Assembly (NCBI GenBank): GCA_002304925.1 | Contig: DBPT01000011.1 | Coordinates: 9,626 to 73,625, forward strand | Source of the DNA: Prolixibacteraceae bacterium UBA1413 | Lineage (GTDB): Bacteria; Bacteroidota; Bacteroidia; Bacteroidales; Prolixibacteraceae | Reading direction: 5' to 3' | Length of the DNA stretch: 64,000 nucleotides | Shown here: piece by piece, positions 44,738-52,650 of the stretch | Layout: the number at the start of each line of letters is the position of its first letter | Numbering within the stretch: position 1 is the first letter of the stretch | The notes under the pieces: model-generated | Database searches by the model: none | What the model was told of the DNA's origin: nothing | The model's input: the letters and a program-made list of their open reading frames with translations, nothing else | Program-made: the position numbers and the translations under genes

Positions 44738-45835
44738 ATGTTCCTGATTGAAATGCTACCTGCAGAATACGGGGATTGCCTCTGGATCGAATACGGAAAA
44801 CCCGGAGGCAGGAGATACAGGGTTCTGATCGACGGCGGACTTGCCGGGTGTGGAAAAATCCTGCGGAAAAGAATCAAAGAGCTTCCCGTTGCGGATCGCC
44901 GCTTTGACCTGGTTGTGGTCACCCATTACGATACCGACCATATCAACGGTATTATCAACCTGCTGAAAAACATGCCCGAAGGATTTGGCTTTGACTATTT
45001 CTGGTTCAACGGCTACGACCAGATCAAACCCCAAGGCACCCGATGGGTAACCCAGGGAGAGGAACTGTCAGATCTTCTGAGAAAATTGGAGGCAAAAACA
45101 GCCCGGCAATTCTGGAACAAACCCTTTCGCCGAAAGGCTGTCATGCTGCCTGATACAGGTCCACCCAAAAGTATCAGACTGAAAGGAGGCATGAAAATGA
45201 CAGTCCTGGGACCCAATTCCAAAGGTGTGAATTTGCTCTTCAAGGAGTGGGACAACGTGGTCAAACAGGAGAAAGCAGCTGCCAAACTCCGCAAGGATCC
45301 GGAAACGGCTCCTGAAGAAGATGAGACCTTCGTACCCCGGGATTTGAGAGAAATTCAGGTGGCCTCCCTGGCCGCCTCCGGATTTGAGGAAGATGACTCC
45401 GTCGCTAACGGCAGTAGCATCGTGTTGCTCGCTGAATATGAAAACCAGCGGGTCTTGCTGACCGGTGACGCCTTCCCCGGCGATATCCTGGAAGGACTCT
45501 CCCGAATATCGGGAGACAGCGGTAAAATAACCCTCAGCGCCGTTAAACTCTCCCACCACGGAAGCAAAAACAACAACAACAATGATTTTTTCAGCGCACT
45601 CGACTGCCGGAATTTCATGGTTTCTACCAACGGAAAAAGACATGGCCACCCCGACCGGGAAGGAATTGCCCGCGTAATTCACAACAAACGGGAAGAACCG
45701 ACCCTTTATTTCAACTATAACCATGGAAACAGTCTTGTGTGGTCCGACGCCGGACTTCAGCAGAAATACGGCTACAAAACCGTCTACGCCGATAACGGCC
45801 ACCTGAAAATCGATCTGACCGGGCAGCCTCATTAA
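44738..45835 (+). CDS. Metallo-beta-lactamase-fold hydrolase (ComEC C-terminal-like)
   Basis: The 365-residue soluble protein has the metal-binding motif 'VVTHYDTDHINGI' (Thr62-His68, THxDxDH form), 'LLTGDAFPGD' near 243, and 'KLSHHGSKNNNNNDFF' near 270. These are the features of the ComEC/Rec2 C-terminal MBL domain and its stand-alone relatives. There are no membrane segments and no signal peptide. Such orphan MBL proteins are found in several defence and nuclease contexts, but no partner gene is adjacent here. The substrate is unknown. It follows the small ORF and converges on the aromatic-rich gene. Confidence 0.85.
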   Translation: MFLIEMLPAEYGDCLWIEYGKPGGRRYRVLIDGGLAGCGKILRKRIKELPVADRRFDLVVVTHYDTDHINGIINLLKNMPEGFGFDYFWFNGYDQIKPQGTRWVTQGEELSDLLRKLEAKTARQFWNKPFRRKAVMLPDTGPPKSIRLKGGMKMTVLGPNSKGVNLLFKEWDNVVKQEKAAAKLRKDPETAPEEDETFVPRDLREIQVASLAASGFEEDDSVANGSSIVLLAEYENQRVLLTGDAFPGDILEGLSRISGDSGKITLSAVKLSHHGSKNNNNNDFFSALDCRNFMVSTNGKRHGHPDREGIARVIHNKREEPTLYFNYNHGNSLVWSDAGLQQKYGYKTVYADNGHLKIDLTGQPH

Positions 45836-46132
45836 TATAAAAATTAACACTTTTCAAAATTAACCCCTCCTGAACCGCATTTTCAGAAAATCATCATCTT
45901 TATACGCTGCCGGGAAGGATCAGGCTGAGGGCTCGGTTGGACCCGCTGCTGATCACATTGGTTCCCGCTGCCTGTGGTTTTCTGAAAATGACCGGCCTTG
46001 AACGACAGCACGGAAGTGTTGATCATTGTTCCGATTTCAGAACCAATCAGGGATAAGTGGTTAAAAAACAATCATGGGGACAAAAAAGCCACCATTCAGA
46101 CGAAGGTGGCTTTTAACAGCTATTGTAAGGTA
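45836..46132. other. Intergenic region with a 13-bp inverted repeat
   Basis: CATTTTCAGAAAA (45878-45890) and TTTTCTGAAAATG (45978-45990) are perfect inverted repeats, 87 bp apart. Each also contains a small local palindrome. No gene is supported in between. A minus-strand terminator lies at 46084-46114. Confidence 0.35.
46084..46114 (-). terminator. Intrinsic terminator of the aromatic-rich protein gene
   Basis: AAAAGCCACC (46084-46093) pairs with GGTGGCTTTT (46105-46114). On the minus strand the stem is followed by six T residues, so it works for the gene ending at 46133. It may also slow plus-strand transcription from 45835. Confidence 0.85.
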
Positions 46133-47701
46133 TTATCTGCGGCTACGGATCGACGAACTTTCGCCGATGCTTTCGCTGCTCCGGGATGTGCTGACCGAAG
46201 AGGAGCTTCTGCCGGAGTTGCTTCCGTAGGAGCTGTTGCCGGAACTCGCGGGCCTGGAAGCCATTCCGGCATTTCCTGAAGAACCTGCGTTGATCGGGCG
46301 GCTGGATACCCGGGAACTTGGGGATGAACCGCTGTTGGTAGCTGCAGGCCGTGTCACAGGGGCTATGCGGGGAGCCATTTCCGTGCGGGTACGGCTTCCT
46401 GAGTTGACCTCAGCGGAAGGGCGGCTGTTAGCCGGGGCACCCGTGAAGACCTCACTCCCGGAGGAGCTCCTTGTGGTGCCGGTGGCAGCGGGACGGGAAG
46501 CAGTTTTGCCGGTCACTTCGGGAGCCGCGGCCCCGGAAGTGCGGGAGCGGCCTTGGCTGGCGACGGCGGGGGCGGCTGACCTGGTGGCGGCAGAACGGGA
46601 GTAGGTGGTAGCACCTGTGACAGGCGCCGACCTGCGAGTCTCCACAGCCTCAATGTGGGTGACACTTTTGCCAGTGGCATTGGCTTCGCTGCGGAAGGTT
46701 CCCGATTCACTCCGGGAACGGGAGGCGACCGAAATGTCATTCCTTCGCTCAGCCACAGCAGCAGTAGATTGAACCCTGGCATTATCAGGAACGGAATTTC
46801 TGATGCGACTTCCACCGGAAGCTTCCACCCGGGTCCGGTTGTTTTGGGTAGCCACCCTCGCATAAAGGGCCTTGCCTTCATCCTGCAGCTCGGGGTGGGA
46901 GTAAGTATCCTTGTAATAACCCTTGCTGATGTTCTTGTGGACATCCTTCGACCAGTGCCTTATACCGGCATAGTAGAAATCGTAGTATCCATGGTAGCGC
47001 ACGTGATCCCAGTGGCGGAAGCGGGCGTAATAGTGGTTGTGCCAGTTGTAGTGGTAACCATAGTAGTAGTGATAATACCAAGGATTCCAGGCATACCAGC
47101 TTGAAGGCCAGTAACCCCAGTACCAGGGAGAATGCCATGCCATGTAATCAGGAAGATAGATGTACCGAATCATCGGCCAGGCTGCAATCTCCCAAGGGGA
47201 AGTGTAGATCACCATCACTTCGACATTTCTGACAGGCCTTCCTGAATATCCGGGATTGGCCGTTCTTCCGTTATCAGCATAATTGGGTTCAATGATGTAG
47301 TTGCGGCCGTAAAGGGCTTCGTCGCCTACCAGTTGGATCTCCACCGATCCGTTGCGGAAACGCTCTACTGTAAAGACAGCCACGTCCTGCCGCTGTTTCT
47401 TGTTTAAAGCAACACTCAATACGATATTGTGTATGTTACCGTCGACATAGTCGGTAACCATGATGTAATCAACCAGGTTGTCCCTGTTGAGGTCGAGATT
47501 GTTGATCCCTGATTCCTCGCTGTTCAGCGCCATTTCGAAGCCCTCCAGGGTTTCCGACTGCTGGAACAGGTCCATGACGGCAAAAAGATTCAGGTTGTCA
47601 CCCGGGAGTCCCAGGTGTTCCTCCGGCCAGCCCTGAGCCTTGACTGTTGTCCCGGTTACGATCAGGACTGCGAGAACTGCGGTGGTGAATAAAGCTTTCA
47701 T
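46133..47701 (-). CDS. Secreted protein with aromatic-rich and Ser/Arg-rich regions
   Basis: I do not recognise a characterised family. The 522-residue protein has a signal peptide (residues 1-22, ending 'TVKAQ'). Residues 25-150 look folded, with 'LDLNRDNLVDYIMVTDYVDG' resembling a calcium-binding FG-GAP-like loop. Residues 160-260 are extremely rich in Trp, Tyr and His ('YWGYWPSSWYAWNPWYYHYY'). Residues 290-522 are low-complexity Ser/Arg/Ala/Thr with no hydrophobic core, so probably disordered and possibly glycosylated or surface-bound. A strong terminator follows it, and direct repeats related to those of the WM-repeat gene precede it. Confidence 0.75.
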   Translation of the reverse strand: MKALFTTAVLAVLIVTGTTVKAQGWPEEHLGLPGDNLNLFAVMDLFQQSETLEGFEMALNSEESGINNLDLNRDNLVDYIMVTDYVDGNIHNIVLSVALNKKQRQDVAVFTVERFRNGSVEIQLVGDEALYGRNYIIEPNYADNGRTANPGYSGRPVRNVEVMVIYTSPWEIAAWPMIRYIYLPDYMAWHSPWYWGYWPSSWYAWNPWYYHYYYGYHYNWHNHYYARFRHWDHVRYHGYYDFYYAGIRHWSKDVHKNISKGYYKDTYSHPELQDEGKALYARVATQNNRTRVEASGGSRIRNSVPDNARVQSTAAVAERRNDISVASRSRSESGTFRSEANATGKSVTHIEAVETRRSAPVTGATTYSRSAATRSAAPAVASQGRSRTSGAAAPEVTGKTASRPAATGTTRSSSGSEVFTGAPANSRPSAEVNSGSRTRTEMAPRIAPVTRPAATNSGSSPSSRVSSRPINAGSSGNAGMASRPASSGNSSYGSNSGRSSSSVSTSRSSESIGESSSIRSRR

Positions 47702-47761
47702 TTTGTTTTTTGTTACTGAAGAACCATCTCTTCGCTATAAGTAAGGCAAATGGCGTACCAA

Positions 47762-47803
47762 ACCGGAATTATTCACCGATAATACCGGGCCATTCACCGG
47801 CAG
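47762..47803 (-). promoter_or_regulatory. Putative operator: ATTCACCG direct repeats, 21 bp apart
   Basis: ATTCACCGATAAT (47771) and ATTCACCGGCAGA (47792) are direct repeats with start-to-start spacing of 21 bp. Two further ACCGG units at 47762 and 47784 are 22 bp apart. The ACCGATAA core is identical to one half-site at 8183-8190. They lie 60-103 bp upstream of the start of the aromatic-rich gene. No regulator can be named from the sequence alone. Confidence 0.4.
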
Positions 47804-47893
47804 ATTCAATCTAAATCCCTTATTAATAATAAATTGTAAAACACAAAACCAGAAGAAAAGCAATCCCGGAATATTCGGATCATTCACTCCGGA

Positions 47894-48182
47894 TCAGCTC
47901 CTCCGGAAAAGGTAATTCCAGATCTGTTGTTTTCGCTGTTCAGGGGCTCTTTCAGATCTTCCGTATGAAGTTGTTGAGGGCAAGGGCGATGACATATTAA
48001 TGCATTGCATTTCACCTCTCTTGCGGATCATCAAACCCGCCTCCCGGAAGGTGTCGATATAGCGCTACAAACGACCGCTCCAAAATTCCCGGCTTCCGCG
48101 CCAACATGCCGATGTTGGCCGAAGTGTTTCCTGTCACCATTTTCATGATCCGCAATAAACGGTCTGTTTTGGGTTGGTCCAT
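47894..48182 (-). pseudogene. Frameshifted helix-turn-helix regulator remnant
   Basis: From the ATG at 48182 the minus strand encodes 'MDQPKTDRLLRIMKMVTGNT', then 'SANIGMLARKPGILERSF', the beginning of a HTH_11/WYL-type DNA-binding domain. A one-base shift just after this point (near 48063-48070) moves the continuation 'RYIDTFREAGLMIRKRGEMQ' into another frame. That segment is exactly what follows in such domains. The later part has further stops. About 90 codons remain of a regulator normally over 250 residues long. It is either a decaying gene or, less likely, a sequencing error. It faces away from the GH27 gene. Confidence 0.65.
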
Positions 48183-48310
48183 TGTACTTCAGATAATTTT
48201 TCAATAATTTGTCTTAAATGCAAGATTTTTAACCAACTTAAAACCACAAAACCCTACCTTCGCATTATCGGGGGGATCATCTGTTTCCACCCAATTAACC
48301 AAAATTCCAT

Positions 48311-50293
48311 ATGATGAGACGAATAATTTTTTTGGCAGCCATCGCGGCGGTACTGCTGGTAACCGGGTGCACCCCGCAACTCGCAAAAACCGTATGGCTC
48401 GATGAGATGGACCTCAGCAGCATGGAGACTGGCTGGGGCTCGAATCACGTAAAAAAGTCAGTGGACAGGAATCCGCTGACCATCAACGGCGTAGTTTTTG
48501 AACGAGGTGTAGGCACCCATGCCATCAGCAAATACCTCGTTGACCTGAAGGGAAAAGGGAGGCGGTTTATCGCTTCGGTGGGAGTAGATGACGAGGTGAC
48601 GGGGAAGGCATCCCTTGAATTTTTCGTTTTGGGCGACAGGAAGATCTTGTGGCAGAGCGGAGTGATGACCGATACCACCGCGGCCTTGCCGGTTGACGTC
48701 AACATCCGGGGTATTCAGAAACTGGCCCTGCTGGTCACCGACGGGGGTGACAACATCAACTATGACCATGCCGACTGGGCTGATGCCCGATTCGAAATCA
48801 GGGGTGACACGATCCTGCCCGCTCTGTCGGCTCCCGCCACCGATTCTTATATTCTGACTCCTCCCCCCGGGGATGCCCCCCGCATCAATGGTCCGTCGGT
48901 GACAGGAGCTACCCCCGGAAGACCTTTTATGTACAAAGTTCCCATCACCGGCAAGCGGCCCATGACCATCATCGCAGCCAACCTGCCGGCAGGGCTGTCA
49001 ATGGACACCACCACCGGATTGATCACCGGGAAAGTGAAACAGGAAGGGGAATATACAATCGACATCAGAGCCAGGAACGAAGCGGGGGAAGCTGCCCGGA
49101 GCCTGAAAATCGTCATTGGCACCCACAAGCTGGCGCTGACGCCGCCCATGGGATGGAACAGCTGGAACAACTGGGCATGCGCGGTAGACCAGGATAAGGT
49201 AAAAGCTGCCGCCGACGCCATGGTGAGCAACGGATTGATCGAACACGGATGGAGTTATATCAACATCGACGACTGCTGGCAGGCCCGCGGGCGCACCAAA
49301 GAAGGAGAACTGCTCCCCAACGAAAAATTCCCCGACATCAAAGGGCTGGCCGATCATGTTCATAGTTTAGGACTGAAAATCGGGATCTACTCTTCGCCGG
49401 GACCCACCACCTGTGCCGGTTACCCGGGAAGCTACCGGTACGAACTGCTTGATGCCCGCACCTGGGCCAAATGGGGTATTGACTACGTGAAATATGACTG
49501 GTGCGGATACAGCAGGGTAGTGGAAGACAACTCCCTGGAAGCTTACAAAAAACCATATTTGGTGATGCGGGAAGCCTTGGACCGGATCGACCGCGATATC
49601 GTCTACAGCCTCTGCCAGTATGGGATGAAGGATGTCTCCACCTGGGGGGCTGAAGTGGGCGGCGACTTATGGCGCACCACCGGCGACATCGGCGATTCGT
49701 GGAACAGCCTCTCCTCAATTGGCTTTGCCCAGGATAAAAACTCCCCGTATGCGGGGCCTTCGGCATGGAACGACCCCGACATGCTGGTGCTGGGATATGT
49801 GGGCTGGGGTGCCAACCTCTCCCCCACCCGGCTTACCCCTGATGAACAATACAGCCACATCTCCCTCTGGTCGCTGCTGGCAGCACCCCTCCTGCTGGGC
49901 TGCGATATGGAGCGCCTCGACAACTTTACCTTGAACCTGATCACCAACGACGAGGTCATTGCTGTGAACCAGGATGTGCTGGGGAAACAGGCCGTTCCCG
50001 TTGTCAGGGAGGACGGTGTGGAGATCTGGGTTAAAGAGCTGGAGGATGGCAGCACGGCAGCGGGGATCTTCTACCTGGGGAACCGGACCAACGATCCGGT
50101 AGCGATGTTCAACTGGGACAATGAAAATACATCACGGAAAGTCACCGTAGACCTGACCAGCTTGGGATTCACGGGTGAATGCACGGTCAGGGACCTCTGG
50201 CGTCAGAAAATGGTGGGCACCTTCACCGGCAGTTTCGACACCGAAGTGCCTTTCCACGGCGTGGTGCTGGTGAAGATCACCCCTAGAGAATAA
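48311..50293 (+). CDS. GH27 alpha-galactosidase lipoprotein with NPCBM and Ig-like domains
   Basis: The 660-residue protein has lipobox 'LLVTGC' (Cys20). Residues 32-160 form an NPCBM galactose-binding domain ('GVVFERGVGTHAISKYL', 'FIASVGVDDEV'). Residues 190-270 form a putative Ig-like domain ('LPAGLSMDTTTGLITGKV'). The GH27 catalytic domain starts at about 275 with 'PPMGWNSWNNWACAVD' and 'YINIDDCWQ'. The nucleophile is Asp396 in 'YVKYDWCGYS' and the predicted acid/base is Asp459 in 'WRTTGDIGDSW'. A C-terminal beta domain closes the protein. It removes alpha-linked galactose from oligosaccharides, probably at the cell surface or in the periplasm. A one-mismatch -7 box (TACCTTCG, 48255-48262) lies upstream. 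It is a single-gene unit convergent with the transporter. Confidence 0.92.
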   Translation: MMRRIIFLAAIAAVLLVTGCTPQLAKTVWLDEMDLSSMETGWGSNHVKKSVDRNPLTINGVVFERGVGTHAISKYLVDLKGKGRRFIASVGVDDEVTGKASLEFFVLGDRKILWQSGVMTDTTAALPVDVNIRGIQKLALLVTDGGDNINYDHADWADARFEIRGDTILPALSAPATDSYILTPPPGDAPRINGPSVTGATPGRPFMYKVPITGKRPMTIIAANLPAGLSMDTTTGLITGKVKQEGEYTIDIRARNEAGEAARSLKIVIGTHKLALTPPMGWNSWNNWACAVDQDKVKAAADAMVSNGLIEHGWSYINIDDCWQARGRTKEGELLPNEKFPDIKGLADHVHSLGLKIGIYSSPGPTTCAGYPGSYRYELLDARTWAKWGIDYVKYDWCGYSRVVEDNSLEAYKKPYLVMREALDRIDRDIVYSLCQYGMKDVSTWGAEVGGDLWRTTGDIGDSWNSLSSIGFAQDKNSPYAGPSAWNDPDMLVLGYVGWGANLSPTRLTPDEQYSHISLWSLLAAPLLLGCDMERLDNFTLNLITNDEVIAVNQDVLGKQAVPVVREDGVEIWVKELEDGSTAAGIFYLGNRTNDPVAMFNWDNENTSRKVTVDLTSLGFTGECTVRDLWRQKMVGTFTGSFDTEVPFHGVVLVKITPRE

Positions 50294-50379
50294 TCTGGTG
50301 CAAAAAGCCGTCAACCTTCCGGCTTCCGGGAGGAGATTGTAGTGCCGGCGGGGAAAGGGAACACCGGGGTTCCCGGAAA

Positions 50380-52608
50380 TCAGCTGATTTCCAGCACCTG
50401 GCTGGAATTGATAAACAACGTTTGTCCTATTCCGTCGTAACCCAGAAAAAGCTCCTTTCCGAGGTGTTTAGCCTGTTCAATTCCGAAGCCTATCAGGGTA
50501 AGGCCGGCATTTTTCGATCGCTCATTCACCAGGCTTTTAAACGGTATATGAGGTTCTTCCCTGATCCATTCAATATTGTTTTTGGTGATGGGCAACCTGC
50601 CGATGTTAAGCAGTTCATCCTGGGCTTTCTGGAGCGACTCGAACTGTTCTTCCTGGTAAATCTGGAAGATACGGATATCTGACTTCTTCCATGCCGGGTG
50701 CCCCAGCATGATGTAACTGAGCAGAATCATCAGGTTGGCATTGTCGTAATCGTAACTCCGTATCCAGATGTGGATGCCCCCTTTGTAAAAGATGGGCTGG
50801 GTAGAGCAGCCGATAATGCCGATATCGAATCCTCCCGCTCCAATCAGGCCCAGATTATCGATGATCTGGTCCAGTCCTTCGGGTTCATCCTTGAAGAATT
50901 CGAGCAAAACCAGGTTGTTCTCCATACCTGAAATTCCGGGGATCTGGATCGATTGAGCGATGGCAGAGGTATAGGATGGGGAGATCAGGGTGTCGATGTA
51001 CACCTGGTTTGTGGCCGAGTCGAAGCGTTCGCGGAGGGTCTCCAGGTTTTCACGCGCTTTTTTGTTGGTTTCGCTGGAATAGTAGCCATGAATTTTGTGG
51101 ATATAGGTGCCAAAACCATATTTATAGCTGATCCAGTTGAGGACCTGGAAGGCCGTATCGCGTTTGAAGGATTCCGTGGAGATGCACAGGGCACTGGGGC
51201 GCCATTCGGAACTCCTGTAACGGGTCTGCCGTTTCTGCATGTAAACTTGCAGATTGCGGCTTAACTGGTAAAGCGCGTTAAAGAAAATATTGGCCAACCC
51301 CTTCCTGTTCTTGTGGTAATTGTCGATATAGAGGTAAATCAAGAGCATGACCGCTATGGCCAGGATGGCATAGAGGGTACTGATTTTGAACATGATGACT
51401 ACCGACGCCACAAATCCGGTCAGCGAAATGGCCCATTTGGATTTGAAGGAGGGACGGTAAGATGGGGAGGATCCGAAATGGTGGAGGAAAGAGATCAGGC
51501 AGAGAGAACCGTAGGTCACCATGAAAAACATGGAGATGATGCCAGCCACGGCGTTCACATTTCCGAGCCCCACGAAGAGGAAGGCGATGATACAACTGAC
51601 GAGGGAGGCGTTGTAAGGCTCATTCTCTTTCCCCTTTCCGGCAGCCAGCCACCGGTTGATCTGTTCCGAGGGGAAAAAACTGTCTCCGGCTAAGGCCTGA
51701 AGGGTACGGGGCGCCACCAGTACCGAGCCGATGGCGGATGATAACGTGGAAGAGGCCAGTCCCAGGGGAATGACCAGGGCTCCCGCAATCGCTATCTTTC
51801 CCATGATTAACTGGTCGTTGACCAGCTCTTCAACCGAGGCGGAATAGGCCAGTTTCCAGACAATAAAAAAGTAAACCACCATGCCTGTCAGGGTCCCCCC
51901 GATGGTTCCGATGGGTATCGACCTGCCGGGATTTTTCAGATCCCCTGATAGTCCGACCCCGGCAGTCATCCCTGTGAAAGCAGGAAAGACGATGGCGAAA
52001 ACCACGAAAAATAGCTGGGGATTCCGGAATTCTATGTTACTGACGGGATATTCAGCAAGGGCATTGGGGGTGGGCTTTCCCAGGAAAAACATCAGCAGGC
52101 TGAACACCATAATACCGCCAACCAGATAAAGGACCTTAATCCCCATATTGGCGCCCCTTTTCAGGATCATAAAGGTGAGGATACCCATCACCAGAAGGCT
52201 AATGACCTGACGGGGCAATTCCCAGCCAAAATGACTGGCAAAAAGGTTGAAAAGAAACTCGAACGATTCAGTGAAGGCAATAATATAAAATGCGATACTG
52301 ATAGTTTGGCTCAGATAGAGGGAGATGCCGATGGTCCCTCCGATGTTCAGTCCGAAGGAGCGGCTGACGATGAAATATTCGCCTCCCCCTTCGACACGTT
52401 TGTTTGTCGCCAGTTCGGAAATGGCCAGTGCGGTAGGGATGGTCACCAGGTGCCCCAACAAAATGATCAGTACCGCGCCGATTAACCCCAGGGTGCCCAC
52501 GGCATATCCCAAACGGAGAAAAAGAATGGCTCCTAGAATGGTGGAAATTGCCGTGATATACACGGGTCCCGTTCCGAAACGCTTTTTCTGGTTTAGTTCG
52601 TCCTGCAT
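50380..52608 (-). CDS. APC-superfamily transporter, SLC12-like, with cytosolic C-terminal domain
   Basis: The 742-residue inner-membrane protein has about twelve hydrophobic helices in residues 15-440. It begins 'GPVYITAISTILGAILFLRLGYAVGTLG', seen in motifs 'TILGAILFLRLG' and 'RVEGGGEYFIVSRSFG', which are characteristic of the cation-chloride-cotransporter branch of the APC superfamily. About 300 residues of soluble domain follow ('WRPSALCISTESF' onward), as in SLC12 proteins. It could carry amino acids or cations with chloride; I cannot separate these by eye. The neighbours upstream are an esterase and a uroD-like gene on the same strand, but no direct functional link is clear. Confidence 0.83.
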   Translation of the reverse strand: MQDELNQKKRFGTGPVYITAISTILGAILFLRLGYAVGTLGLIGAVLIILLGHLVTIPTALAISELATNKRVEGGGEYFIVSRSFGLNIGGTIGISLYLSQTISIAFYIIAFTESFEFLFNLFASHFGWELPRQVISLLVMGILTFMILKRGANMGIKVLYLVGGIMVFSLLMFFLGKPTPNALAEYPVSNIEFRNPQLFFVVFAIVFPAFTGMTAGVGLSGDLKNPGRSIPIGTIGGTLTGMVVYFFIVWKLAYSASVEELVNDQLIMGKIAIAGALVIPLGLASSTLSSAIGSVLVAPRTLQALAGDSFFPSEQINRWLAAGKGKENEPYNASLVSCIIAFLFVGLGNVNAVAGIISMFFMVTYGSLCLISFLHHFGSSPSYRPSFKSKWAISLTGFVASVVIMFKISTLYAILAIAVMLLIYLYIDNYHKNRKGLANIFFNALYQLSRNLQVYMQKRQTRYRSSEWRPSALCISTESFKRDTAFQVLNWISYKYGFGTYIHKIHGYYSSETNKKARENLETLRERFDSATNQVYIDTLISPSYTSAIAQSIQIPGISGMENNLVLLEFFKDEPEGLDQIIDNLGLIGAGGFDIGIIGCSTQPIFYKGGIHIWIRSYDYDNANLMILLSYIMLGHPAWKKSDIRIFQIYQEEQFESLQKAQDELLNIGRLPITKNNIEWIREEPHIPFKSLVNERSKNAGLTLIGFGIEQAKHLGKELFLGYDGIGQTLFINSSQVLEIS

Positions 52609-52650
52609 ACTATTTTTTTGTTCGTAAAAATAACAATTTTCAGTCCCTTA

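Noticed and set aside
44738..45835. Defence-system assignment for the orphan MBL hydrolase
   Set aside because: No effector, sensor or mobile-element gene is adjacent; the fold alone is not enough.
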